Source of the DNA: JAAXHE01 sp964551635
Lineage (GTDB): Bacteria; Latescibacterota; UBA2968; GCA-2709665
Direction: 5' to 3'
Assembly: GCA_964551635.1 (NCBI GenBank)
Contig: CAZKDZ010000076.1
Span: forward strand, 24,268 to 88,267
Length of the DNA stretch: 64,000 nucleotides
Position numbers and translations under genes: made by a program. Below the pieces are notes generated by a model that was given only the letters and a program-made list of their open reading frames with translations, was not told where the DNA came from and did not search any database. Positions 8,113 through 16,419 of the stretch are shown piece by piece; positions within the stretch are counted from its first letter, which is position 1, and each line of letters begins with the position of its first letter.

Positions 8113-8580
8113 CTAATATTCGATACGGTCATCCATCTTCTGCCATTCACGAAAAACCGGCAGCGCTTCGTCCCGCATGAGTTGGCGGGAAGGGATTCGC
8201 CGTTCGGTCCTCGGCAGTTGTATCTCCCGGTAGAAGTAATCGTCGTCGAAACCGATTTCCGCCGCATCTTCAGCGGTATTGGCGAAGTAGATCTTCTCGA
8301 TCCTTGCCCAGTAGATGGCGGCCAGGCACATCGGGCAGGGCTCGCAACTGGCGTAGATTTCTGTCCCGGGAAGGTGAAATGCCTGCAGTCTCGATCCCGC
8401 TCTCCTGATCGCTACGATCTCTGCGTGGGCGGTCGGATCGTTGCGGGTGACCACCTCGTTGTATCCCTCCGCGATGATCCTGCCGTCCTTCACGATGACC
8501 GCGCCGAAAGGCCCGCCTCCGCGGGTCCGCATCCGGATTCGAGAGAGTTCTATCGCTCTTTCCATGAATTCCCGTTGCAT
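8113..8580 (-). CDS. guaD: Guanine deaminase (cytidine-deaminase fold)
   Basis: Converts guanine to xanthine and ammonia in purine salvage or catabolism. The 155-residue product matches the small Bacillus GuaD type in length. It has the zinc motifs HAE (H52, E54) and PCPMC (C82, C85), and the C-terminal FDDDYFYREI that completes the active site in the GuaD subgroup and separates it from tRNA adenosine deaminases. The frame is open further upstream, but AGGAG 9 bases before the codon at 8580 and the family N-terminus fix the start. Confidence 0.88.
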   Translation of the reverse strand: MQREFMERAIELSRIRMRTRGGGPFGAVIVKDGRIIAEGYNEVVTRNDPTAHAEIVAIRRAGSRLQAFHLPGTEIYASCEPCPMCLAAIYWARIEKIYFANTAEDAAEIGFDDDYFYREIQLPRTERRIPSRQLMRDEALPVFREWQKMDDRIEY

Positions 8581-8780
8581 CTCAATTCGCTCCTCATCAT
8601 CTTCAACTGTTTTGAACGCATCCCACGACCTTGTGTTTGGGATCGTCGGGAAGGTCCTCGTGCCCGAGATTCGCGTCCGCGCCGACGGAAGGCGCAGGAA
8701 TAATTCCTCCGTATTTAGCCTTGATTCACAATTATTCGGGGACCTGAATGTCAAATGTGCACAGACGAACAGAGGCGAAT

Positions 8781-8811
8781 TGACGTCAAGAGTCCCGGAT
8801 ACTTGACGTCA
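8781..8811. promoter_or_regulatory. Inverted pair of TGACGTCA sites
   Basis: Perfect 10-bp arms TGACGTCAAG (8781-8790) and CTTGACGTCA (8802-8811) flank an 11-base spacer. Each arm contains the self-complementary octamer TGACGTCA, 23 bp apart centre to centre, about two helical turns. This is the geometry of an operator bound by two dimers. The regulator is unknown. Confidence 0.45.
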
Positions 8812-8872
8812 CTGGGCGTGAAGGTGAATTTCAACCATTTGAACGACCTCAATACCCCTTTTTCGCACCGTC

Positions 8873-8932
8873 ACCTTCTGTGCCTTTTTTGTGCTTTTTG
8901 TGGTAAATTGACTGTTGTCTCTTTTCGAATTG
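8873..8932 (+). repeat. Dispersed CTTCTGTGCC repeat (copy 1)
   Basis: Matches the reverse complement of 62311-62372. The core cttctgtgcc - tttgtgctttttgtggtaa is nearly identical in the two copies, and the matched A/T-rich flanks extend it to about 60 bp. It contains no gene. Confidence 0.65.
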
Positions 8933-9035
8933 AGGTCAGTCGGAGAACTTCGTGGTCTTGACAGTGACGCGGCAGAAATCTATGTTCCTGATGCCCCTTG
9001 AATGAGACGTTTCAGCATACCAGGCGAGGAAGAAT

Positions 9036-10373
9036 ATGCAACAGGATACGGCATACGCAAACGATACCGCGCTGCCCCGTGCGCGAAATGTCGAAGTGAT
9101 CCCGGTCGACCAGGGCGGCAGCCGCATGTTCTACGTTCGCGATCCGCTGGAGATCGCCCCGCAGCCGCTGCTGCTCGGACCGGCGGGGATGTTCGTCCTG
9201 TCGCATCTGGATGGCCGGCACACCATCGATCAGATTCTCGAATCTCTCCGGAGAAGTGTTCCGGGCGGCGACTTCGGAGTCGGTGACATCCGGCACGTGC
9301 TGGGCAAACTCAGCGAGAGCTGCTACCTTGACGACCACGTGGCCGCGGCACGGGCCGCCCGGATACGGGAGGAATTCGAGCGGTCCGACATTCGACGGGC
9401 ATGGCACGCGGGAACCGCCTACCCGAACGACCCGGGAGAACTCGCGGGGATGTTCGACCGGTTCTTCGAAACCGCCGCTTCCTCGGCGAAGGCGCGAAAT
9501 GGAGACAGGTGCGGGGTCGGGGAGGAGCGGCTTGCCGCCATCATGTGCCCTCACATCGATTTGCGCGCGGGCGGCGAGACGTATCCGCCTGCCTTCAATG
9601 CGCTGGCCGCGGCCTCCGGCGGCGAGCGCCCCTGCGAACTCTTCGTCATCCTCGGCGTGGCCCACAACGGCGGTACGGAACCGGGAGAGAGCTTCGCCAT
9701 CGCGACGGACAAACACTACGAAACGCCGTTTGGACGCGTGCCGACAGACGCGGATGTAATCGAGGACTGGTCCGGCCGTGCCGGGCGCGACGTCACGGAG
9801 CAACAGTGGCTGCACCGGACCGAACACTCCGTCGAGTTCGCCCTGCTGTTTCTTCAGTATATCCAGGTCCGGGAGGCACTGGCGCCGTTCCAGGTGGCGC
9901 CGGTCCTGCTCGGAAGCGTCGATCACTACCTGCGCGAAGGGCTGGACCCCTTGCAGGCGCCGGAGGTCGTTGCCGAACTCGAGGCGCTGCGTGCGGCGGT
10001 ATCTGCGAGCGGTAAGCGTACCGTGTACGTGCTCAGCGTGGACCTGGCGCACATCGGACCGAAATTCGGCCATCCGGACCGGGTCGACGATGCCGCTGCC
10101 GCGGCCTGCGAGGCGGCCGACCGCGAACTGCTGGGTCTTGCGCAACGGTTCGATGCGGCCGGCCTTTACGGGTCGCTGCAGGCCGACGGTAACGGCCGGA
10201 ACGTGGACGCCGCCGCCGGTCTGTTTTCGCTCCAAACGCTTCTGGGCGGCGCAGATTGCCGCGTCGACCTGCTCAGCTACGGGCAGAACCGCCAGGCAGA
10301 CTCAGGATCGCTGGTCAGCTACGCCAGCATGGCCTTCTATGCAACATTGCCCCGATCCGCGGGCGGCGGGTGA
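9036..10373 (+). CDS. Memo-family protein (AmmeMemoRadiSam system protein B) with extra N-terminal domain
   Basis: The 445 residues fall in two parts. Residues about 15-105 form a small helical domain beginning VRDPLEIAPQPLLLGP, similar in layout to PqqD-like peptide-binding modules. Residues 120-440 are a Memo domain, opening with WHAGTAYPNDP and keeping the metal-site histidines in CPHIDL (H173), GVAHNGG (H210), EHSVEF (H264) and SVDLAHIG. Memo proteins are iron- or copper-binding and act in the AmmeMemoRadiSam gene trio. Neither the A (AMMECR1) nor the radical-SAM partner is in this window. AGGAAGA lies before the ATG. Confidence 0.85.
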   Translation: MQQDTAYANDTALPRARNVEVIPVDQGGSRMFYVRDPLEIAPQPLLLGPAGMFVLSHLDGRHTIDQILESLRRSVPGGDFGVGDIRHVLGKLSESCYLDDHVAAARAARIREEFERSDIRRAWHAGTAYPNDPGELAGMFDRFFETAASSAKARNGDRCGVGEERLAAIMCPHIDLRAGGETYPPAFNALAAASGGERPCELFVILGVAHNGGTEPGESFAIATDKHYETPFGRVPTDADVIEDWSGRAGRDVTEQQWLHRTEHSVEFALLFLQYIQVREALAPFQVAPVLLGSVDHYLREGLDPLQAPEVVAELEALRAAVSASGKRTVYVLSVDLAHIGPKFGHPDRVDDAAAAACEAADRELLGLAQRFDAAGLYGSLQADGNGRNVDAAAGLFSLQTLLGGADCRVDLLSYGQNRQADSGSLVSYASMAFYATLPRSAGGG

Positions 10374-10645
10374 CTCGGCGCGTTTCCAAGTCTTGTGTGG
10401 CGCCCTTCAATCGGATGCTGTGCCGCAATTTATGTAAACCTGGCTGCTTTCTTGCGTCTCGCGTACACTCCTGTCCCATGTTATATTCCTTTAGTATCCG
10501 GAGCGAGGGCGTCCCGGGCGCGCCGATTGGTACAACTGCTCCATTGCATTTCTTCAGGTTCGGTGCACAACCCCGCCTTTACAATTATCCTGGACAGCAG
10601 TGATAACCCGTGTTTCCCAATTTGGCAGTTTTCCAGGAGGCTGAT

Positions 10646-11491
10646 ATGTCCCGGAGGTGGTTGCGCGTCGCCGCAGTCCAGATGCACGCCAATGAAGACA
10701 TCGAGGAGAATGCGCGCGGGATCGTCGACCGGCTGAAGACGTGCGCCGGTGAGGGGGTGGACGTGGCCGCGTTCCACGAGGGCGTTCTGTTCGGCTATTG
10801 CGACCATCCGGATTTCTGGTCGAACCTGGATCGATCCCGCATCGAAAATGCGGAACGGCAGATTGTCCGGGCCTGCAGGGAAACCGGCGTCGCGGCCGTC
10901 GTCGGTTCAACCCATCAGGAAGGTCGCAGCCGCTTCAACAGCTTGCTGGTTGTGGACAGAGACGGCACGGTGCGGGGCCGTTACGGCAAGATCCATCTTG
11001 CCGGCGAGCGCTGGTTCGAGCCGTCCCAACACCTGCCCGTTTACAGCCTGTGCGGCGTACCGTGTTGTTTCCTGATCTGCCACGATATCCGCTATCCCGA
11101 ACTCGTCCGGCTGCCCGCGGCGGCCGGCGCGCAGGTCTGCTTTTTCTGCAGTTGCGAGAGCTCCGTCACCCTTGAACACAAACTGTCGGCCTACAGGGCG
11201 ATGCCCATCAGCCGCGCGACGGAAAACGGCATCTACGTGGTCATGGCCAACGCGCCCGCCGACCCGACGGATATCGACCGCGCGGGGTCGTCTCACGGCG
11301 AATCGAAGATCATCCATCCCGATGGCAATGTGATGGTGGAAGCCGGCATATTCTCGGACGAGATCATCATCCGCAGGCTCGATCTCCACGAGGCGTCACG
11401 AAACATCGCGATGCGCGCCGTAAACGACGTGACCTGCATCAGCGATTGGATGAAGGAGGGTGTAAAGCTTGTCGACGGGGGAGTCGCATGA
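10646..11491 (+). CDS. Carbon-nitrogen hydrolase (nitrilase superfamily)
   Basis: A 281-residue cytoplasmic amidase-type enzyme. The catalytic triad is visible: Glu in FHEG (E45), Lys in RYGKIHL (K115) and Cys in LICHDIRYPE (C145). It hydrolyses a C-N bond of an amide, carbamoyl or nitrile; the substrate is not clear. ATG at 10646 has AGGAGG 7 bases upstream. A sulfatase gene starts 31 bases after its stop in the same direction, so the two may form a catabolic pair. Confidence 0.9.
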   Translation: MSRRWLRVAAVQMHANEDIEENARGIVDRLKTCAGEGVDVAAFHEGVLFGYCDHPDFWSNLDRSRIENAERQIVRACRETGVAAVVGSTHQEGRSRFNSLLVVDRDGTVRGRYGKIHLAGERWFEPSQHLPVYSLCGVPCCFLICHDIRYPELVRLPAAAGAQVCFFCSCESSVTLEHKLSAYRAMPISRATENGIYVVMANAPADPTDIDRAGSSHGESKIIHPDGNVMVEAGIFSDEIIIRRLDLHEASRNIAMRAVNDVTCISDWMKEGVKLVDGGVA

Positions 11492-11522
11492 CCGATCGCT
11501 TCATCGAACAAGGGGAGCATGA

Positions 11523-12980
11523 ATGAGAGGGTCCAGACCGAATATCCTGTGGATTTGTACGGACCAACAGCGGTACGATACCATTGGCGCGTTGGGGAAT
11601 CCCCACGTGGACACGCCCAATATCGACCGCCTCGTCGCGGAGGGGTCTGCACTTACGCACGCGTATTGCCAGAGTCCGATTTGCACCCCCAGCCGGGCGA
11701 GCTTCCTCACCGGACAATACGCGAGCGCCGTCCACGTGAACGGCAACGGCAATTCACACTTTCCGGATACGCCCCCGCCCGTCACGAAGTTGCTCGCCGA
11801 CAGCGGATACGACTGCGGCCTGATCGGCAAATTGCATCTGTCCAGCGCATTCGGGCGCGTGGAAGCGCGGGTGGATGACGGATACCGCTACTGGCAGTAC
11901 AGCCACGCGCCCAGGGACGACTGGGAGACCGGGCACGACTACGCCGACTGGGTACGGTCCAGGGGGGAGGTACTGGGTGAATTGATCAAGAGCCCGGATG
12001 GCGTACCCGCGGAACTGCACCAGACCACGTGGTGTGCGGAAAAAACCATCGACTTCCTGAGCGAAGCACGTGAAGGCCCCTGGCTGGCCTCAGTGAACAT
12101 CTATGATCCGCATCCACCGTTCAATCCGCCACGAACGTACCGGGACCTGTTCAATCCCGCCCGGGTGAACGGTCCGCTGTTCAGAGACAGCGATCTCGTC
12201 CAGCAGAAAAAGCTGGAGGCCGTTGACTTTCAGTCCAAAGGGCGGCATCCCGACGACCTGGACATCAAGAGCCCCGTGATCCCCTGGACGCAGACCCGCG
12301 GGCTGATGGAGCCGGAAACGGCAGGAAAGCGGGACGCCGGAACGCTCATCGCCGCCTATTATGCCATGATCAAGCTGATCGACGACCAGGTCGGGCGGAT
12401 CATGGCCGCGCTGGAATCCACCGGCCAGCGCGAGAATACGCTCGTGATCTTCACGAGCGATCATGGCGAGATGCTGGGAGACCACGGGCTGATTCAGAAG
12501 GGATGCCGCTTCTACGAAGGGCTGGTGAGGGTACCGCTGATCTTCTCGTGGCCGGGGCACGTGAAGTCCGGACAGAGAAGCGATGCGCTGGTGGAACTGC
12601 GCGACATCGCCCCGCTGCTGCTGGAACTGGCGGGGTTACCGGTTCCGGAGCGGATGCAGGCGCGCTCACTCGTTCCCATGCTCAGCGGCGAGAAGCCGGC
12701 AGATGAGCATCGCGAATTCGTCCGATGTGAATTCTACGATGCGCTGGACCAGGCCGACGGGACGTTCGCCACGATGTACCGTGACCGCAGGTACAAGCTC
12801 GTCGTCTACCACGGGCACGTTCTTGGTGAACTCTACGACCTCGAGGAGGATCCGGGGGAGTTTGATAATCTGTGGGACAGCTCCGGTCACGCAGATGTGA
12901 AACTCGACCTCATGCAGCGCAGCTTCGACGCGTCCATGCTCGCCATGGACCGGGGCCCCGAACGCATCGGGCCGATGTGA
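11523..12980 (+). CDS. Type I sulfatase / alkaline-phosphatase-superfamily hydrolase
   Basis: A 485-residue sulfatase hydrolysing sulfate esters through formylglycine. NILWICTDQQR supplies the first metal ligands (D14, Q15); CTPSR (C54-R58) is the site where Cys is converted to formylglycine; a second metal site occurs in FTSDHGEMLGDHG. The C-terminal part ends with the typical LYDLEEDPGEFDNLW. No signal peptide, so a cytoplasmic substrate or a small organosulfate is likely. It follows the amidase gene by 31 bases with GGGGAG before the ATG. Confidence 0.92.
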   Translation: MRGSRPNILWICTDQQRYDTIGALGNPHVDTPNIDRLVAEGSALTHAYCQSPICTPSRASFLTGQYASAVHVNGNGNSHFPDTPPPVTKLLADSGYDCGLIGKLHLSSAFGRVEARVDDGYRYWQYSHAPRDDWETGHDYADWVRSRGEVLGELIKSPDGVPAELHQTTWCAEKTIDFLSEAREGPWLASVNIYDPHPPFNPPRTYRDLFNPARVNGPLFRDSDLVQQKKLEAVDFQSKGRHPDDLDIKSPVIPWTQTRGLMEPETAGKRDAGTLIAAYYAMIKLIDDQVGRIMAALESTGQRENTLVIFTSDHGEMLGDHGLIQKGCRFYEGLVRVPLIFSWPGHVKSGQRSDALVELRDIAPLLLELAGLPVPERMQARSLVPMLSGEKPADEHREFVRCEFYDALDQADGTFATMYRDRRYKLVVYHGHVLGELYDLEEDPGEFDNLWDSSGHADVKLDLMQRSFDASMLAMDRGPERIGPM

Positions 12981-13112
12981 GGGAGGGAATTTAGAATAAG
13001 GTACTCCACCATCCGATTTTGCGATTGATCTCTGCCACGACAGACACTCCTGACTTGCCCGGGTCGACTGTCAACTTTCGCCATTCCCGGTTGGTACACT
13101 AATTGCGTTGAC

Positions 13113-13171
13113 TTGAACCATCCTCCACTCTCTGAGTGGGCCGGCAGCAACTAATGCAAAGGATGGTTCAA
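13113..13171 (+). promoter_or_regulatory. Nested inverted repeat covering the helicase ribosome site
   Basis: Outer arms TTGAACCATCC (13113-13123) and GGATGGTTCAA (13161-13171) are perfectly complementary over 11 bp. Between them is a second stem, CCACTC (13125-13130) with GAGTGG (13134-13139). The right outer arm contains GGATGG, the only plausible ribosome site, and ends 1 base before the ATG of the RecQ-PRTase gene. As RNA it would hide the start; as DNA it could be an operator. Confidence 0.6.
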
Positions 13172-13172
13172 T

Positions 13173-15272
13173 ATGACTGAGAAATCGGATGCACTCAGGC
13201 TCCTCAGGTTGGCTGCGGACGACAGCGCCCTCGATTTTCGCCGAGGCCAATGGGAAGCAATCGACTCCCTGGTGAACGAGAGGGCTCGACTGCTCGTTGT
13301 CGAGCGTACCGGATGGGGCAAGAGTTCGGTCTATTTTATCGCGACACGAATTCTACGTAACAGAGGGCGCGGACCGACCCTGATCGTCTCGCCTCTCCTC
13401 GCGCTGATGCGAAATCAGATCGACGCCGCCTGTCGGTTGGGGATCCGCGCGATGACGATCAATTCGGCAAACAGAGAGGAGTGGCCGGTCATTCGGCGTG
13501 CCGTACGGGAGAACGAGGCGGATGCGCTCCTGATTTCGCCCGAGAGGCTGGCCAACGACGAATTCGTTGAAAAGGTCTTGCTGCCTGTTGCCTCGCGAAT
13601 CGGGCTTCTGGTGGTGGACGAAGCCCATTGCATATCTGACTGGGGACATGACTTCCGTCCGGACTACCGGCGACTGGTCAGAGTCTTGCAGCGAATGCCC
13701 GGCAGCGTTCCGATACTTGGCACGACGGCGACGGCGAATGACCGCGTGGTTGAGGATGTCCGGGCACAGCTTGGCGATTTCGCAATCCAACGCGGAAATC
13801 TGGTGCGTCGAACGCTTGCCCTGCAGAAAATGCGATTGCCCTCGCAGGTGGAGAGGCTGGCATGGCTGGCGGAACATATTGATTCTTTGCCTGGTACGGG
13901 AATCATCTATACGCTTACCCGGCGCGATGCGAACCTGGTTGAAAAGTGGCTCCGGAATCACGGAATTTCCGCGCGAGCGTATTATAGCGGCGTGAGGCGT
14001 GACGACTTCGAGGACTCGAACGCTTATCGCCTGCACCTCGAAAAAAAGCTGCTCCGTAATGAAATAAAGGCATTGGTGGCAACGACGGCACTCGGCATGG
14101 GGTACGACAAGCCGGATATCGGTTTCGTCGTCCACTACCAGGCGCCCGGTTCGATTGTCGCCTACTACCAGCAGGTCGGTCGCGCCGGCCGAGCCATCTC
14201 GCACGCCATCGGATTATTGATGTCAGGAGACGAGGATGCCGATATTCATGAGTATTTCCGACGAAGCGCTTTTCCTGAAGAAGGGTGGGTAGCGGCAGTA
14301 CTCGGCGTTTTGGAAGAGAGCGATGGCTTGCGTGTCAGTCAAATCGAAAAAGCCGTCAATCTGACGCGAGGCCAGATTGGGCAAGTGCTCAAATTCCTGT
14401 CTGTGGACAGTCCCGCGCCTGTCATTAAAACCGGGTACAAATGGGCCCGCACGGCATTGCCGTTTAGCATGGACCGCGATCGAATTCAGCGATTGACGGA
14501 AAAACGCAAAATCGAGTGGCAGGAGGTCCAGGAATATCTCGATACAGACCGGTGCCTGATGCAGTTCCTCACAACGGCTCTTGACGACGTTGCCCCTCAA
14601 CCGTGCGGCAAGTGTGCTTCGTGCCGTCGTCGACCGCTGGTCGATCCCTCCTTCACGCGTACGACCGCGATAGCGGCAGCCCGATTCCTTCGTCAATCCG
14701 AACTTGTGCTGGAATGCAACAGGCAGGTCGCGAGAGATGCATTTCGCGGGTATGGCTTTCGCGGAAATCTGCCCGTAGACCTCCGTGCTGAGACGGGACG
14801 GATCCTCTCGCGATGGGGCGACGCCGGCTGGGGGCAACTGGTCGCTGATGACAAACACCGAGGCCAATTTCGCGATGAACTTGTAAAGGCGGCTAAGGAG
14901 ATGTTGAAAGACAGGTGGAAACCATCTCCGAGCCCGGAATGGGTCACGTGCGTCCCGTCCAGGAATCAACCGGACCTCGTCCCCGACTACGCGGAACGCC
15001 TGGCGGCGGCATTGGGACTTACGTTCGAACCCGTTGTAGTGAAAGTAAAGGACAACGATCCGCAGAAGCTGCAGCAGAACCGATTCCACCAGTGCAGAAA
15101 TCTCGACGCCGCGTTTGCAATCGTCTGCCCGGTCCCGGAGGGCCCGGTCCTTCTGGTTGATGACGTGTTCGATTCCGGCTGGACCTTAACGGTAGTTGCT
15201 GCTTTGCTTCGACAAGCCGGGAGCGGCCCCGTCTGGCCACTGGCTCTGGCAACCTCGAGAATGGCTGCGTGA
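13173..15272 (+). CDS. RecQ-family helicase fused to a phosphoribosyltransferase domain
   Basis: A 699-residue protein. Residues 20-360 are an SF2 helicase of RecQ type: RTGWGKS (45-51, a Walker A with Trp in place of the usual Ser), DEAH (149-152), GTTATA (183-188), and QVGRAGR (334-340). Residues about 370-490 are a RecQ C-terminal region with a zinc site (C461, C478, C481, C484). Residues about 585-699 are a ComF-like phosphoribosyltransferase with the PRPP loop VLLVDDVFDSGWT (659-671). No HRDC domain. The DprA-like gene starts 1 base after the stop, so the two are coupled. PRTase plus DprA pairs are known from ShosTA-type defence or toxin-antitoxin loci; the helicase fusion suggests a DNA-sensing variant. 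Confidence 0.88.
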   Translation: MTEKSDALRLLRLAADDSALDFRRGQWEAIDSLVNERARLLVVERTGWGKSSVYFIATRILRNRGRGPTLIVSPLLALMRNQIDAACRLGIRAMTINSANREEWPVIRRAVRENEADALLISPERLANDEFVEKVLLPVASRIGLLVVDEAHCISDWGHDFRPDYRRLVRVLQRMPGSVPILGTTATANDRVVEDVRAQLGDFAIQRGNLVRRTLALQKMRLPSQVERLAWLAEHIDSLPGTGIIYTLTRRDANLVEKWLRNHGISARAYYSGVRRDDFEDSNAYRLHLEKKLLRNEIKALVATTALGMGYDKPDIGFVVHYQAPGSIVAYYQQVGRAGRAISHAIGLLMSGDEDADIHEYFRRSAFPEEGWVAAVLGVLEESDGLRVSQIEKAVNLTRGQIGQVLKFLSVDSPAPVIKTGYKWARTALPFSMDRDRIQRLTEKRKIEWQEVQEYLDTDRCLMQFLTTALDDVAPQPCGKCASCRRRPLVDPSFTRTTAIAAARFLRQSELVLECNRQVARDAFRGYGFRGNLPVDLRAETGRILSRWGDAGWGQLVADDKHRGQFRDELVKAAKEMLKDRWKPSPSPEWVTCVPSRNQPDLVPDYAERLAAALGLTFEPVVVKVKDNDPQKLQQNRFHQCRNLDAAFAIVCPVPEGPVLLVDDVFDSGWTLTVVAALLRQAGSGPVWPLALATSRMAA

Positions 15273-15273
15273 T

Positions 15274-16257
15274 ATGATTTCGGGTTCCAATACTCAGGCG
15301 GTAATGCTGCTTACGGTCTCCCTTGGCAGATCCGACAGGTCAGAGGCAAAGCCTCTCTCGCCAAAAGAATGGGCGCGCTTCGCGACATGGCTCAGAAATC
15401 GCAATCTGGAGGTGTCAGATCTGCTGAAGGGTGAATTGAGGAGTCAACTTGAGGGTTGGACGGATCGTTCAATACCACGATCCAGATTGGAAAGTCTTGT
15501 TGAACGCGGAGGCGCGCTTGGCCTGGCGATCGAGAGATGGCAGCGTGCCGGGCTGTGGATCATGACGCCATGGGATTCGGAATACCCGGAGAGGTTGAAA
15601 GACCGACTTGGATTGGAATCCCCACCCGTAATCTTCGGTTGCGGAAACAAGATGCTTCTTGCGCGCGGCGGCATCGCGGTGGTTGGCTCCAGAGATGCCC
15701 GCCGGGAAGACCTCACTTTTGCCGGAGACCTTGGCGCTGCCGCCGCGACACAGGGTTATTCGGTCGTTTCCGGCGCGGCGCGCGGGGTGGATGAGAGCGC
15801 GATGCTGAGCGCACTGGAAAACGAAGGCACGGCAATCGGCGTTGTGGCAGACAGCTTGATGCGCGTGACGACCTCCGCGAAATATCGCAGATTTCTTCTC
15901 TCGCGTGATCTGGCGCTGGTAACACCATTTAATCCGGAAGCGGGATTCAGCATCGGGAATGCGATGTCCAGAAACCGTTACATCTATTGCCTGGCCGACG
16001 CCGCGATCGTGGTCAGCAGCACGCCGAATCGTGGAGGGACGTGGAACGGCGCGCTGGAAGACCTGAAAGCCGGGTGGGTGCCTCTCTGGGTCAAACGCAC
16101 GGCAAGCGCGGAAACAGGCAATGCCAGGCTTGTGCAGAGGGGTGCGCGCTGGATTCCCGACGATCTGGAGTCACTTGAATCCTTGACGACATCAGGTCCG
16201 GAACAAGCGTTACGGCTCGAACTTCCCCTCACACGTCGGAGACGAAACGACTTATAG
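15274..16257 (+). CDS. DprA/Smf-like Rossmann-fold protein
   Basis: The 327 residues have a poorly conserved N-terminal part (1-115) and a DprA-type Rossmann core: GIAVVGSRDARR (133-144), GYSVVSGAARGVDESAM (161-177) and NAMSRNRYIYCLAD (229-242). The family's GT loop appears as GGTWNGAL. DprA normally loads RecA on incoming single-stranded DNA; DprA-like proteins also serve as antitoxin or sensor partners of PRTase effectors. There is no winged-helix C-terminus. The start overlaps the helicase stop context (TGATATG), giving translational coupling. No other competence genes are nearby, which favours an immunity role over transformation. Confidence 0.85.
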   Translation: MISGSNTQAVMLLTVSLGRSDRSEAKPLSPKEWARFATWLRNRNLEVSDLLKGELRSQLEGWTDRSIPRSRLESLVERGGALGLAIERWQRAGLWIMTPWDSEYPERLKDRLGLESPPVIFGCGNKMLLARGGIAVVGSRDARREDLTFAGDLGAAAATQGYSVVSGAARGVDESAMLSALENEGTAIGVVADSLMRVTTSAKYRRFLLSRDLALVTPFNPEAGFSIGNAMSRNRYIYCLADAAIVVSSTPNRGGTWNGALEDLKAGWVPLWVKRTASAETGNARLVQRGARWIPDDLESLESLTTSGPEQALRLELPLTRRRRNDL

Positions 16258-16419
16258 TTAGAGAAATAAACTCAGGCGTCTTCCAGGCTCAGCAATTGAA
16301 GGACGGAAAGCCAGGAACGGAAGGGCAGACCATCGACACCGGCAAACCGGCGGTTGTCAATATTGAAGACCGTGTCGATTTGGATTTCAATGCGCTATTC
16401 CGGAATCGAATGCCGGGAG

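Larger units (their letters stand above)
8581..9035. other. 455-base divergent intergenic region
   Basis: Lies between divergently transcribed guaD and the Memo-like gene. It holds no convincing gene. It contains an inverted pair of TGACGTCA sites (8781-8811) and one copy of a dispersed repeat (8873-8932), listed separately. AGGAAGA precedes the Memo-like start at 9036. Confidence 0.6.

Noticed and set aside
9012..10235. 407-codon reverse-strand open frame
   Set aside because: Antisense to the Memo-family gene, which has intact metal motifs; the reverse frame shows no domain and arises from high GC third positions.
15274..16257. Competence role for the DprA-like protein
   Set aside because: No comEC, comF, pilus or recA genes are close, and coupling to a RecQ-PRTase protein points elsewhere; competence cannot be fully excluded from this window.
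16258..16419. Short coding fragment (TTG at 16296)
   Set aside because: The frame runs into the antisense of the MocA gene and the 40 residues before that match nothing I recognise; no ribosome site.
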